Positions 9,357 through 17,487 of a DNA stretch of 53,866 nucleotides are shown piece by piece (the first letter of the stretch is position 1; each line of letters starts with the position of its first letter). The DNA lies in contig JACQUW010000178.1 in NCBI GenBank assembly GCA_016210115.1, forward strand, positions 1-53,866. Reading direction: 5' to 3'. The position numbers and the translations under genes are program-made. The stretch comes from Deltaproteobacteria bacterium. GTDB lineage: Bacteria; Desulfobacterota; Binatia; UBA9968. The notes below the pieces were generated by a model. That model was not told the DNA's origin. It ran no database searches and saw only the letters and a program-made list of their open reading frames with translations.

Positions 9357-10337
9357 TTAACGCGCGACCTTAACGCCGGCCTCTTGGAGAACCGATCGGA
9401 AAAGATCTGTCTGGCGATCCAAGAAATCTCGGAACTGCCCGCTGCCGAGATATCCATCTTCCAGTTGATTTTCCTTGAGGTACTTTTTCCATGCGGCTGC
9501 CTTTACCAGGCGACCAAAGGCACCCTCCCAGTAGGAGACGACGTCTGGAGCAATACCTGGAGGAGCGAGAACGCCGCGCGCCTGCACCAGGATAGGGACA
9601 TTGATCCCATCCTCTTTTATTGTCGGCACATTCGGAAAGGCCTCCATTCGTTTTTCGGTCAACGCGGCGATCACGCGCAGGTTTCCTCCCCGGATGTGCT
9701 CGCTCACTTCGGCTGGTTGCGGCATCATCAACTGCACATTACCGCCGAGAAGGTTAGAGATCCTTTCTCCCCCTCCAGGAAAGGAAATAAAATCCCATTT
9801 CGCTCCCGTCGCTTTCTGGATCAAAAGCCGAAACAGGTTCTCAACCGAAGTCACAGAGCCGCCCGACATTTTGAGAGTGCCGGGGTTTTTTTTCGCCGCC
9901 TCCAGGAAATCTCGAAAGGTTTTATAAGGCGAATCCGCCTTTACCACCACAATCGACGGTTCCAGCACCAAACGAGCAATTGGAGTCAGATCTCTTGTCG
10001 TGTACTTGGCTTCTTTTCGCGTAAGGGGAGTAACGACCTGAGTATTTGTGGAAAAGCCGATCGTATGGGTCTCCGCTTTTTTTTCCGCCAGATAGGCCAT
10101 CATCACCAATCCTGAACCGCCTGCCTTGTTCAGGACGTGCATTCGCTGAGGTAGAATTTTTTCCTTCTCTACCATTTCAGCGATAGCGCGGGCAAAGATA
10201 TCCGAGCCGCCGCCGGGATCGGTATGAACGACGGCCTCGATAGGCTTGCTCGGTTTGAATCCCTGACCCCAGGCCAGGCCAGGAAGTAGCCAGCCAACGG
10301 CCACAGCCATCAGCAACAATAATCCTCTTTTTTTCAT
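9357..10337 (-). CDS. Tripartite tricarboxylate transporter substrate-binding protein (TctC/Bug family)
   Basis: A periplasmic binding protein of the Bug/TctC family, about 326 residues, that captures carboxylates or related small acids for a TctAB permease. The mature protein follows a signal peptide MKKRGLLLLMAVAVGWLLPG ending at AWGQ. The family pattern is clear: FKPSKPIEAVVHTDPGGGSDIFARAIAEMVEK, then NKAGGSGLVMMAYLA, and APPGIAPDVVSYWEGAFGRLVK near the C-terminus. The ATG at 10337 has GGAGG nine bases upstream. It is the last gene after mmgE-tctB-tctA on this strand, so the complete transporter is encoded here. Ligand unknown. Confidence 0.9.
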   Translation of the reverse strand: MKKRGLLLLMAVAVGWLLPGLAWGQGFKPSKPIEAVVHTDPGGGSDIFARAIAEMVEKEKILPQRMHVLNKAGGSGLVMMAYLAEKKAETHTIGFSTNTQVVTPLTRKEAKYTTRDLTPIARLVLEPSIVVVKADSPYKTFRDFLEAAKKNPGTLKMSGGSVTSVENLFRLLIQKATGAKWDFISFPGGGERISNLLGGNVQLMMPQPAEVSEHIRGGNLRVIAALTEKRMEAFPNVPTIKEDGINVPILVQARGVLAPPGIAPDVVSYWEGAFGRLVKAAAWKKYLKENQLEDGYLGSGQFRDFLDRQTDLFRSVLQEAGVKVAR

Positions 10338-10383
10338 GACACTGACCTCCTCATCGAGATAGAAATGTGCCCCGTCTGCGGTT

Positions 10384-11895
10384 CTACGCTTCCTGAGCAC
10401 CCGCCTTCACTCTCCAGGACCGCACCTTTCGAACCATGGGAATACATAAAAGGACACCGCTCCCCAGCAGCATAGCCCGTGAGAGCGGCCGCGTAAGGAG
10501 AATCATCAGATCGCCGTGAGACATCATCAGCGACTGGCGTAGAGCTCGTTCCATGCCATCGCCCAGGACCATTCCCAACACCAACGGCGCGGCGGGAAAA
10601 TCAAATTTCCGCATCAGGTATCCCATGAGACCGAACAAGCCCAGCAACCACACGTCAAACAAACTGTTGCTCACGCTGTAGACGCCGATAATCGAGATGC
10701 CCAGGATGGCGGGATAAAGCACAAAGTAGGGAAGCCTGAGGATCTGGGCAAAGAGAGGAACCAAGGGAAGATTCAAAACCAGTAGCATGACGTTCCCAAT
10801 GTACATGCTTGCCACCAGTCCCCAAAAGAGTCCCGGATGCTCCTGGATGAGAAGCGGGCCCGGACGATAGCCCCATAAAATCAGCGCGGCCAATAGAATC
10901 GCGGTTGTATTAGAACCTGGAATGCCCAACGTAAGCAAAGGAACCAGAGAGCCTCCGGTGTCCGAGTTGTTTGCACCTTCGGGCGCGGCGACGCCTTCAA
11001 TGACGCCGGAGCCGAATTTTTCCGGATGCCGGGAGAACGCTTTCTCAATACCATAGGAGATAAACGAGGAAACCGTTGATCCCGCGCCCGGAAGCACGCC
11101 GATGAAAAACCCGACAACGGAACTGTTCAAAAAAGCGAAACGGCAATCCTTGAGATCCTGGAAGGTAGGGAGAAGATTGCGGAGTCCTTTGGGAACTGTA
11201 AAAGGTTTCGTGCCTCCGGGTGATTCCATGTTCACCAGGACTTCAGCGACGGCAAAGACGCCAATGCTCACAACGATAAAATCGATGCCGTCGAGCAGTT
11301 CCAGGTGTCCGAAGGTGAAGCGCGATTCCGCCGTGAACAGATCCGTCCCGATCCCCGCCAGCCAAATACCTACCAGCAGGGCGAGCAAACCTTTGATCAT
11401 GGATTTTCCTGCTAAAAAGACAACCATTGTCAAACCCAGGGCCATCAAGGAAAAGTACTCCGGAGGACCGAAGCGGACCGCAAAGCGTGCCACCGGGGGC
11501 GCCATAAGCATCAGGGCCAAGACACCGACAGTTCCGGCGATGAACGAAGCGATCGCGGCAATTCCCAGGGCCGCGCCGGCGCGCCCCTGCCGCGCCATGG
11601 CGTATCCGTCCAGGCAAGTCGCCACGGAGGCGGATTCCCCAGGGACATTGAGCAGGATAGAGGTTGTCGAACCGCCATACTTCGCGCCATAGTAGATACC
11701 CGCCAACATAATAATGGCCGTGGAGTGGTCCATCTTGTAGGTCAAAGGCAGCAGCATGGCAATCGTGGCGGGGGGCCCCAGACCTGGAAGGATTCCGACA
11801 ATTGTGCCAAGGAAGACTCCGACAAAACACCAGAAGAGATTGACTGGAGAGAGAGCGATCGCAAAGCCGGCGAGAAGATTTTCCAACGGGGCCAA
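10384..11895 (-). CDS. Tripartite tricarboxylate transporter large permease (TctA family)
   Basis: The large membrane subunit of a TTT-family secondary transporter, 503 residues with about twelve hydrophobic helices. Hallmark blocks are GVFLGTIVGILPGLGPPATIAMLLP near the N-terminus and IYYGAKYGGSTTSILLNVPGESASVATCLDGYAMARQG. The second half repeats the pattern with FFIGVLPGAGSTVSSFISYGIEK and TGGSLVPLLTLGIPGSNTTAILLAALILWG. The start appears to be TTG at 11895 with GGGAG just upstream. It lies 15 bp after tctB and 46 bp before tctC, in one transcription unit. Driven by an ion gradient in characterised members. Confidence 0.93.
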   Translation of the reverse strand: MAPLENLLAGFAIALSPVNLFWCFVGVFLGTIVGILPGLGPPATIAMLLPLTYKMDHSTAIIMLAGIYYGAKYGGSTTSILLNVPGESASVATCLDGYAMARQGRAGAALGIAAIASFIAGTVGVLALMLMAPPVARFAVRFGPPEYFSLMALGLTMVVFLAGKSMIKGLLALLVGIWLAGIGTDLFTAESRFTFGHLELLDGIDFIVVSIGVFAVAEVLVNMESPGGTKPFTVPKGLRNLLPTFQDLKDCRFAFLNSSVVGFFIGVLPGAGSTVSSFISYGIEKAFSRHPEKFGSGVIEGVAAPEGANNSDTGGSLVPLLTLGIPGSNTTAILLAALILWGYRPGPLLIQEHPGLFWGLVASMYIGNVMLLVLNLPLVPLFAQILRLPYFVLYPAILGISIIGVYSVSNSLFDVWLLGLFGLMGYLMRKFDFPAAPLVLGMVLGDGMERALRQSLMMSHGDLMILLTRPLSRAMLLGSGVLLCIPMVRKVRSWRVKAGAQEA

Positions 11896-11910
11896 CTTTA
11901 CTCCCTTTTG

Positions 11911-12372
11911 TTAAAAGCCCCAAGGACCTACGGGTAAAGCGACTCCCAGAGCATAAACAAAAACCACGTGAAACCCAAGTGTCAAGCAGAAGGCGACGCT
12001 ACCGGCGATCCAGGCTGAGCGTTGCTCGAAGATATAGATCAGGAGACCCGTCAGCAGCGCGAGGCTCACGTTAAAGCCCGCCCACGGAAGAAGAGCAATG
12101 GCGATCATTAAACCCGACCACCCGATGAGGGCTCTTCGGGTTCCCAACCAGGTCTTTGGATAACCATCTTTTTCTTCGCTTGCGAAGCCAAAGAAGCCAG
12201 AAAAAGCCAGTAAGAACGCGAGCAAAGAGACTCCGATCCCAAGCCAGAAGGGAAGAAAGCCGGGTCCGGGGCCAAATTCAGAGAGATAGGGAAGCTCGCC
12301 GGATTCGTAACTTACTAAAATGCCGAAGCCAGCAAGCAAAACTCCAACAACAAGATTGCTTTTATCCGGCAC
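11911..12372 (-). CDS. Tripartite tricarboxylate transporter small permease (TctB family)
   Basis: A small membrane subunit of 153 residues with four hydrophobic segments, the normal TctB layout. The N-terminal helix VVGVLLAGFGILVSYESGEL is followed by the conserved GPGPGFLPFWLGIG turn typical of TctB. The start is a GTG that overlaps the end of the upstream MmgE/PrpD gene by 11 bp, which suggests translational coupling. It pairs with the TctA homologue 15 bp downstream. Confidence 0.88.
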   Translation of the reverse strand: MPDKSNLVVGVLLAGFGILVSYESGELPYLSEFGPGPGFLPFWLGIGVSLLAFLLAFSGFFGFASEEKDGYPKTWLGTRRALIGWSGLMIAIALLPWAGFNVSLALLTGLLIYIFEQRSAWIAGSVAFCLTLGFHVVFVYALGVALPVGPWGF

Positions 12373-13780
12373 GTCCTGAGCCTTTTCGTTGCAATAGAGA
12401 CATCAAACCGGTTATTTCTTGAAGTGCTTCGAACTTCTCTACCAGGTCCACAACCTGCTGGGCTTCTGATTGCTCGAGCACCCGGAGCGCGCAATCGTAG
12501 AATTTCAACATTCGCTCCTCTCGCGTCAGTGGATTGTCCCATCTTCCTCTGGGCCGTTCGCAGCGCGCGCTTACAACAGTGCCATCCTCCAACGTGACGG
12601 TCACTGTCGCCCAGGTTCCGGCGAAGTCCAGCCCGGGGGGAATGGTTGTGTCCTCGATGACAGCGATTTTTTCCAGCATTGAGTCAACGGCGGGTGAAAA
12701 CCTCCGTCGGTCATCAAAGCTGTCGATGGTCAATTTTCCATCAAGCAACGCCAGGGCAACGGTATAATGGATGCTAAACTTCCCCTCCAATCCGCTTCTG
12801 GGCTTTGGCCAGTGCGCCGACCAATTCGGGAATCCGACACGAACGACAACTTCACGGATATCAGCGGCCTTTAGTTTGTATCGATCCCGTAGCTCCAGCG
12901 CTGCATCGATGGACCAGTGGGTTGTGGTCTGGGCCGGGTATCTCTTGATGGTGATGCCGGGATCACTCATGCGATAAGGCTTGCCAAAATCCTTCACGAT
13001 CAGTTCCAAGTCGGCCTCTTCGCCAAGAATCAATTGGCCAAAACCGCCGGTTTTGTTCTCGATGATGTTCTCGTTGCTCGTGTATCCTTCGCGCGCGAGA
13101 AGCGTGCATTCCACTCCGGCCCTGGCCGAATTGGCCGAATGCTGAGATTTCGTCATGCTGCCCGTATTCGCCCATAGCCCCCCCGTCCGTGAGGCTGCGA
13201 TCCCGATAGCCATTCGAGTCTCCCACGGGTCCAGCCCCAAAAGCTTTGAGCAGGCAGACGCGCTTCCGATCGCGCCGAGAGTGCCCGGTGGATGAAAGTA
13301 GGTGTAGGGCTCCGTGATCCAGTCGACGGCTAAATTGAGCCGTCCTTGCACTTCAAACCCGACCACCAATGCTTCCATAACCCTGGTGCCCGGGAGGCCT
13401 TCCTGCTCGGCCAGCGCCAGGAGAGCTGGCAAAACCGGCGAGGTGGGATGGGTGGGTGGCCACCACATCGCCTCATAATCCATCGAGTGACAGAAAGCAG
13501 CATTGGCATACGCTGCATACGGAGCGTTGGTTTTAGCAGCCGTCCCGATGATTGTGGCTGTAGGCACTCCACCGAGAGCGCTGATATGCCGAATCAGAAT
13601 TTCTCCGAGAGGTTGGGTGGAGCCTGCCAATATATTGGCTAAGCCATCGAGTACGACCACCTTCGCGACTGCCCTCACTTCTTCAGGCAACTCTCGGAAG
13701 TCGACGGACCCGATGCAGTCCGCCAGCCGGGCCGTAATCCCGCCGCTATTTCTGCTGGAGTGTCTGCCCGGGGTTGCCAC
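12362..13780 (-). CDS. MmgE/PrpD family protein
   Basis: A 472-residue member of the MmgE/PrpD fold, which includes 2-methylcitrate dehydratase, cis-aconitate decarboxylase and related lyases or epimerases. Recognisable blocks are KVVVLDGLANILAGS near residue 45, AYANAAFCHSMDYEAMWWPPTHPTSPVLPALLALAE, and GAIGSASACSKLLGLDPWETRMAIGIAASRTGGLWANTGSMTKSQHSANSARAG. The last of these carries the Lys-His pair typical of the family. The gene is translationally coupled to tctB, so its substrate is probably the acid, or a product of the acid, imported by TctABC. The GTG start is the least certain part. Confidence 0.87.
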   Translation of the reverse strand: MATPGRHSSRNSGGITARLADCIGSVDFRELPEEVRAVAKVVVLDGLANILAGSTQPLGEILIRHISALGGVPTATIIGTAAKTNAPYAAYANAAFCHSMDYEAMWWPPTHPTSPVLPALLALAEQEGLPGTRVMEALVVGFEVQGRLNLAVDWITEPYTYFHPPGTLGAIGSASACSKLLGLDPWETRMAIGIAASRTGGLWANTGSMTKSQHSANSARAGVECTLLAREGYTSNENIIENKTGGFGQLILGEEADLELIVKDFGKPYRMSDPGITIKRYPAQTTTHWSIDAALELRDRYKLKAADIREVVVRVGFPNWSAHWPKPRSGLEGKFSIHYTVALALLDGKLTIDSFDDRRRFSPAVDSMLEKIAVIEDTTIPPGLDFAGTWATVTVTLEDGTVVSARCERPRGRWDNPLTREERMLKFYDCALRVLEQSEAQQVVDLVEKFEALQEITGLMSLLQRKGSGRAG

Positions 13781-13845
13781 TATTCATTCCATCTCGATGG
13801 CGCGGACCTGGCCCTATAGTGTCCCGGTGCCGCCGATAATTAGAG

Positions 13846-15015
13846 CTAAGTATGCACATCCTGAAGAAACCAATCGGTGGGAAGCTCTCGACCAAGCCTT
13901 TGCTGGCGTGCTAACTCTAGAACCTTCGCTCCAACCGCCGCGAACTGGAGGCTAAAAGAGTTGTTCATGTGCACCGTAATCTCTTGATCGTTTATGCGCC
14001 CGCGACTGCGGCCACTTAGGAGATCAGCCAAATCCGGAACGTCCTCGATTTTAGGGAGAACGTTCTTAAGCTCGCCGCTATCCCTCCTCAAAGGGATCGT
14101 TTTTTCCACCGCAGGCGGCGCATAGTCGATGCGGTCTCCGAGCTCCAAATACGATTTCGCCGTAAGCATAATCAGGCCGGCACGGCGATAAGTTTTTTCA
14201 TCCAATTCCGGCGTGGCGATCGCGCCGACGTGACAGCCGGGAGAAAGCCATTCTCCGTCAAAGATCGGAGTCAGCGAGTTGGTAGCTCCGAGCACGATGT
14301 CAGCTCCCTCAACTGCTTCTCTGGCAGAGGCAACGGGTAGTATTTCGATCTTGATCGACTGGCTCATCTGCCGGGCAAAGCTCTCCCGTCGGGAGGACGT
14401 TGGACTGTAAACACGCACTGTTTTTATGTTGCGGGCAGCGACGGCGGCCATAACTTGAGCGCCCGCCTGCCATCCTGCCCCGATCAAACCGACCACAGAG
14501 GCGTCCCGCCGTGCCAAATGTTTAATACCCAAGCCCGTGGTTCCTCCGACCCGAAATCTCTGCAACTGGCCATCCGGAAAAAGGGCAAGAGGCTCGCCGT
14601 TCACAGTGCTAAAAAGAAAAATCAACCCGCAATACTTATAGCGTCCGACAAGCGGCAGCTTCTCTTGCCGGCTCAATCCTTCCACTCTAGAAAAAGCAAC
14701 GATATCTGAGTTCAAGCGGAGTGCCAACGTGCGCATAGCCGGCACCGCCCCGACCTGCGTCTTGAAGCGATATATCGGGCTGCCTTGCATTGCTTCAAGG
14801 ACGGCTTGGCCTTCCGGCAAACGGCGAGAGAGATCCGCGGGCGAAACGCGCAGTCCCTGCGCGATGCTCTCAAAAGAGGTCGGGACAGAAACGTCATAGC
14901 GGGGAATTCCGACAGCCGCACCTTTAGCGTATTCTGTAAAGCCTTGTTCGAGGGCCTCCATGCAAATTTCCATGGACAGGACTTGCTCAACTTCCGGGTT
15001 GCTCAAAATGAGCAT
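13846..15015 (-). CDS. Ornithine cyclodeaminase/mu-crystallin family protein
   Basis: A 389-residue NAD(P)-dependent protein of the OCD/mu-crystallin family, which includes ornithine cyclodeaminase, ketimine reductases and alanine dehydrogenases. The N-terminal dimerisation part contains YRFKTQVGAVP. The Rossmann part shows VVGLIGAGWQAGAQVMAAVAARNIKTVRVYSPTSSRRESFARQM, with GAGWQA as the dinucleotide loop. ADIVLGATNSLTPIFDGEWLSPGCHVGAIA is the conserved block after it. At 389 residues it is longer than the usual 310-350, with an insert between the two parts. It lies 65 bp upstream of mmgE on the same strand and may belong to the same catabolic unit. Confidence 0.88.
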   Translation of the reverse strand: MLILSNPEVEQVLSMEICMEALEQGFTEYAKGAAVGIPRYDVSVPTSFESIAQGLRVSPADLSRRLPEGQAVLEAMQGSPIYRFKTQVGAVPAMRTLALRLNSDIVAFSRVEGLSRQEKLPLVGRYKYCGLIFLFSTVNGEPLALFPDGQLQRFRVGGTTGLGIKHLARRDASVVGLIGAGWQAGAQVMAAVAARNIKTVRVYSPTSSRRESFARQMSQSIKIEILPVASAREAVEGADIVLGATNSLTPIFDGEWLSPGCHVGAIATPELDEKTYRRAGLIMLTAKSYLELGDRIDYAPPAVEKTIPLRRDSGELKNVLPKIEDVPDLADLLSGRSRGRINDQEITVHMNNSFSLQFAAVGAKVLELARQQRLGRELPTDWFLQDVHT

Positions 15016-15137
15016 ACGGTACCGCCGTCAGATGTTGGATGCAGAAAGGAAAAAACAACTTTGGGCCCCTGAAATTGCGACCGAATGCATGCCGCTGCAG
15101 GCGAAAAAGAGCGGCGCGAACCGGCAATCGGCAAAAT

Positions 15138-15902
15138 CTACCACAAATCCTTCGGCATGGAGATCCCCTGAAAATCCTCCTCCTCTAGAGGCTCAATCGG
15201 CTGAATGCCGATCATCCGAAGCATTTCATAAAGTTGCCGCAGATGGTGGGCGGTATGACTCAGAACCTGGTGCAGCAATTCATGCCCGGTTATGATGCCT
15301 GCGTATCCGTTGATAGTCCGACCGAGAATTTCAGGAGACAATTTCGTCGAGGCGTCGCTTACGCGGGCTCGAATTTCATTACCAAACGCTGCTATCTCTT
15401 CCATCGTCCGATACCGCTCTGACTCCTCGGCATAAGTGAGCTTAAATGCGCCATCATATTTCTGCGTCGATATAGCATCCAGCACGTGCTTCGGATCAGC
15501 CAGTATGTGATAACAAAAAAGTTTTAGCGGACGATTCCTATCCGGCGTATGCCACATGAGTTGCTCCGGCGGAACCTGGCGAGCCGCCCGAACTACCGCC
15601 GCAAGGATTTTGTCAAAAGTCTCGAATAGCCAGAGGCCGGCTAATCGTTTTTGCTTTTCTTCGGAGAGATTGAATAGCCGGGCCAACGCATCCCGGTTGA
15701 ACCCGCTAATGATCTCATCACCCACGACCGTGACAGGCACTTTCCGAATCCCAAGGGATTGAAGCTCGGCCAAAGCTTGTGGATCGTTTTCAACATCCCT
15801 GCCGTCAAAAGTAATCCCATTCTGCGAAAGAAACTCTTTCGTGCTGGCGCAGGTGAATCAGCCCGGCCGGTAGTAAACTCTTGGCATCTGTGCGGTATTC
15901 AT
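15138..15902 (-). CDS. Predicted selenoprotein: UxxC glutaredoxin domain fused to a DinB-like domain
   Basis: Read through an in-frame TGA at 15858-15860 the gene encodes 254 residues. The first 80 form a glutaredoxin-like domain: PRVYYRPG, then the TGA position as residue 15, then FTCASTKEFL. The redox motif is therefore Sec15-Phe-Thr-Cys18 in place of CxxC. KVPVTVV with Pro56 in the cis-proline position and SGFNRDALARLF complete the fold. Residues about 85-254 form a four-helix DinB/YfiT-like domain with His-rich segment HELLHQVLSHTAHHLRQLYE, a likely metal site. The ATG at 15902 overlaps the stop of the VOC gene (ATGA). A 6-bp stem with loop AGTTT begins 17 bases after the TGA. Likely a cytoplasmic thiol/selenol oxidoreductase; substrate unknown. 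Stopping at the TGA would leave a 14-residue peptide and a headless domain. Confidence 0.8.
15825..15841 (-). promoter_or_regulatory. SECIS-like hairpin of the glutaredoxin-DinB gene
   Basis: On the minus strand CGAAAG-AGTTT-CTTTCG forms a perfect 6-bp stem with a 5-base loop. The loop starts 23 bases after the TGA and has G as its second base. Bacterial SECIS elements usually place the apical loop about 16-37 bases after the UGA, with a G in the first two loop bases, so the fit is good. Confidence 0.6.
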
Positions 15903-16288
15903 GGTTTGTCGGCCTTCTTGTATCTCGCTTGCGGAACGATCTCCGCCACGATACCTCCGGGCGCCCTGAACTTGAGCGGAATCACCCCGGGATCACTGAT
16001 GACCTCACAGCCGAATTTGCTGAGTTCCTCTGTATAGCGGTTGATGTCCTCAACCTCGATGCCGAAATGATGGATGCAGGGACCCGATCCCGCAGCCAGC
16101 GACTCGGCCGACTCCTCGCGGTCGTATTGAATAAGAGCAAGATCGATCGTCCCATCCGTAAGATGTCTTGAGGTGTGATCTCTCACCCGGCTTGTCTCCG
16201 TGGGCACAAAATCGAACACCTTCTCATAAAAATCGCTGGCTCTCTCGAGGTCGTCCACTTTAAGCGCGATATGGACAATCTTAGCCAT
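15899..16288 (-). CDS. VOC (glyoxalase/dioxygenase superfamily) protein
   Basis: A protein of 129 residues with the paired beta-alpha-beta-beta-beta modules of the vicinal oxygen chelate fold. AKIVHIALKVDDLERASDFYEKVFDF opens the first module with His6, and CIHHFGIEVEDINRYTEELSKFGCEV opens the second. GGIVAEIVPQ near the end supplies the usual Glu ligand, so a divalent metal site of the His-His-Glu kind is likely. The start at 16288 follows GGGAGG; an earlier in-frame start would add eleven residues without a better ribosome site. Its TGA overlaps the ATG of the selenocysteine glutaredoxin-DinB gene, so the two products are made together. Lyase, dioxygenase or binding protein cannot be told apart here. 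Confidence 0.87.
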   Translation of the reverse strand: MAKIVHIALKVDDLERASDFYEKVFDFVPTETSRVRDHTSRHLTDGTIDLALIQYDREESAESLAAGSGPCIHHFGIEVEDINRYTEELSKFGCEVISDPGVIPLKFRAPGGIVAEIVPQARYKKADKP

Positions 16289-16386
16289 GATTCCTCCCTC
16301 ATGAGCGCTCAACAAGAGCACTGTAACACGGCCCGTGATCAGACGCTCCTGCCATCATTTCTGGCCACTGATTTGGTGGGTCGGAC

Positions 16387-17325
16387 TCAAGTCGCCCGCG
16401 CGAGTTCGGAGGGAAGGGCAAAATGAACGTTTTCCTCAACAAGCCCTATGTTGCTTACCTCCGCTCCCCGCTCCTTGAAGTAATCCGCGACCTCCTGAAC
16501 CAGCCGCTCCGGCACCGACGCACCGGAGGTGATTCCGACCGTTTCGATATTTTGCAGCCAGACCGGGTCAATCTCGCTGAGATCATTGACCAGGTAGGCC
16601 GCGACGCCCTGAGAGCGGGCGACGCGACAGAGTTGGTTGGAGTTCTCGCTGTTGGGCGAGCCTATGACCAAGACCAGATCCACATTGGGGATCAGCTGTT
16701 TCACCGCGTCCTGCCGATTCTGAGTTGCGTAGCAGATATCTTCTTTCGCCGGCGTAAGCATATGAGGGAATCTCTCGCGCAAGGCGTCAACAATCTCCCT
16801 CGTATCGTCAACGCTGAGAGTGGTCTGGGTAAGGACCACAACTTTTTCAGGATCCGGCACGCTGGCCGCTTGCGCTTCCTCGACGTTGCCTACGACCCGT
16901 ACGCGATCCGGGGCCTCCCCGCTGGTTCCAACAATCTCGTCGTGGTTTTGGTGGCCTACAAGAATAATCCAGTAGCCTTTGGATGCGAACCTGCGTACCT
17001 CCCGATGCACCTTCTCCACAAGTGGGCAGGTCGCATCGGTGATAAACTGGACTCCCTTCTCCCTTGCCTCTGCGCTGACCCGGGGCGAGACGCCGTGAGC
17101 GCTAAAAATCAGCTTTGCTCCCCTCGGAACCTCCCCTAAGGATTGAACGAATCTTACCCCTCTACGGGTAAACTCATCCACCACGTAGCGATTATGAACG
17201 ATCTCATGGAAAACATAGAGCGGCGGTCCGTACTGCCGGAGCGCCCGTTCCACTGTGGCCACCGCCATTTCGACACCGGCGCAGAACCCTCTGGGTTGCG
17301 CCAAAATCACTTTCTTCACAGTCAT
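16387..17325 (-). CDS. ispH: 4-hydroxy-3-methylbut-2-enyl diphosphate reductase
   Basis: Catalyses the last step of the MEP isoprenoid pathway, reducing HMBPP to IPP and DMAPP with an iron-sulphur cluster. The 312-residue length is normal. All three cluster cysteines are visible: Cys15 in PRGFCAGVEMA, Cys100 in ITDATCPLVEKVH and Cys198 in DICYATQNRQ. Substrate-binding blocks HEIVHN, SAHGVSP, GHQNHDEIVGT and SPNSENSNQL are intact. It is encoded about 100 bp upstream of the VOC gene on the same strand. Also known as lytB. Confidence 0.97.
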   Translation of the reverse strand: MTVKKVILAQPRGFCAGVEMAVATVERALRQYGPPLYVFHEIVHNRYVVDEFTRRGVRFVQSLGEVPRGAKLIFSAHGVSPRVSAEAREKGVQFITDATCPLVEKVHREVRRFASKGYWIILVGHQNHDEIVGTSGEAPDRVRVVGNVEEAQAASVPDPEKVVVLTQTTLSVDDTREIVDALRERFPHMLTPAKEDICYATQNRQDAVKQLIPNVDLVLVIGSPNSENSNQLCRVARSQGVAAYLVNDLSEIDPVWLQNIETVGITSGASVPERLVQEVADYFKERGAEVSNIGLVEENVHFALPSELARAT

Positions 17326-17487
17326 ATCTTCTAAGTCTGGAGGATGGAGCCCCCCGTGTCAATCTGGTTTAAAGTCGCTTGCCCGGTCAATACTTGTCAG
17401 AAGACTGGTGTGCGATTTCTGCCCCGCACAACGCACGATATAACGACGCTCACCGAAATAGTGGCCGATCCACGTTAGTCTCCAAAT

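Noticed and set aside
11965..11974. CACGTGAAAC as a third parS site
   Set aside because: The left half does not match parS and it lies inside the tctB coding sequence.
15138..15773. A stand-alone DinB gene with a short odd N-terminus
   Set aside because: The N-terminus is the second half of a glutaredoxin whose first half lies in the same frame before the TGA.
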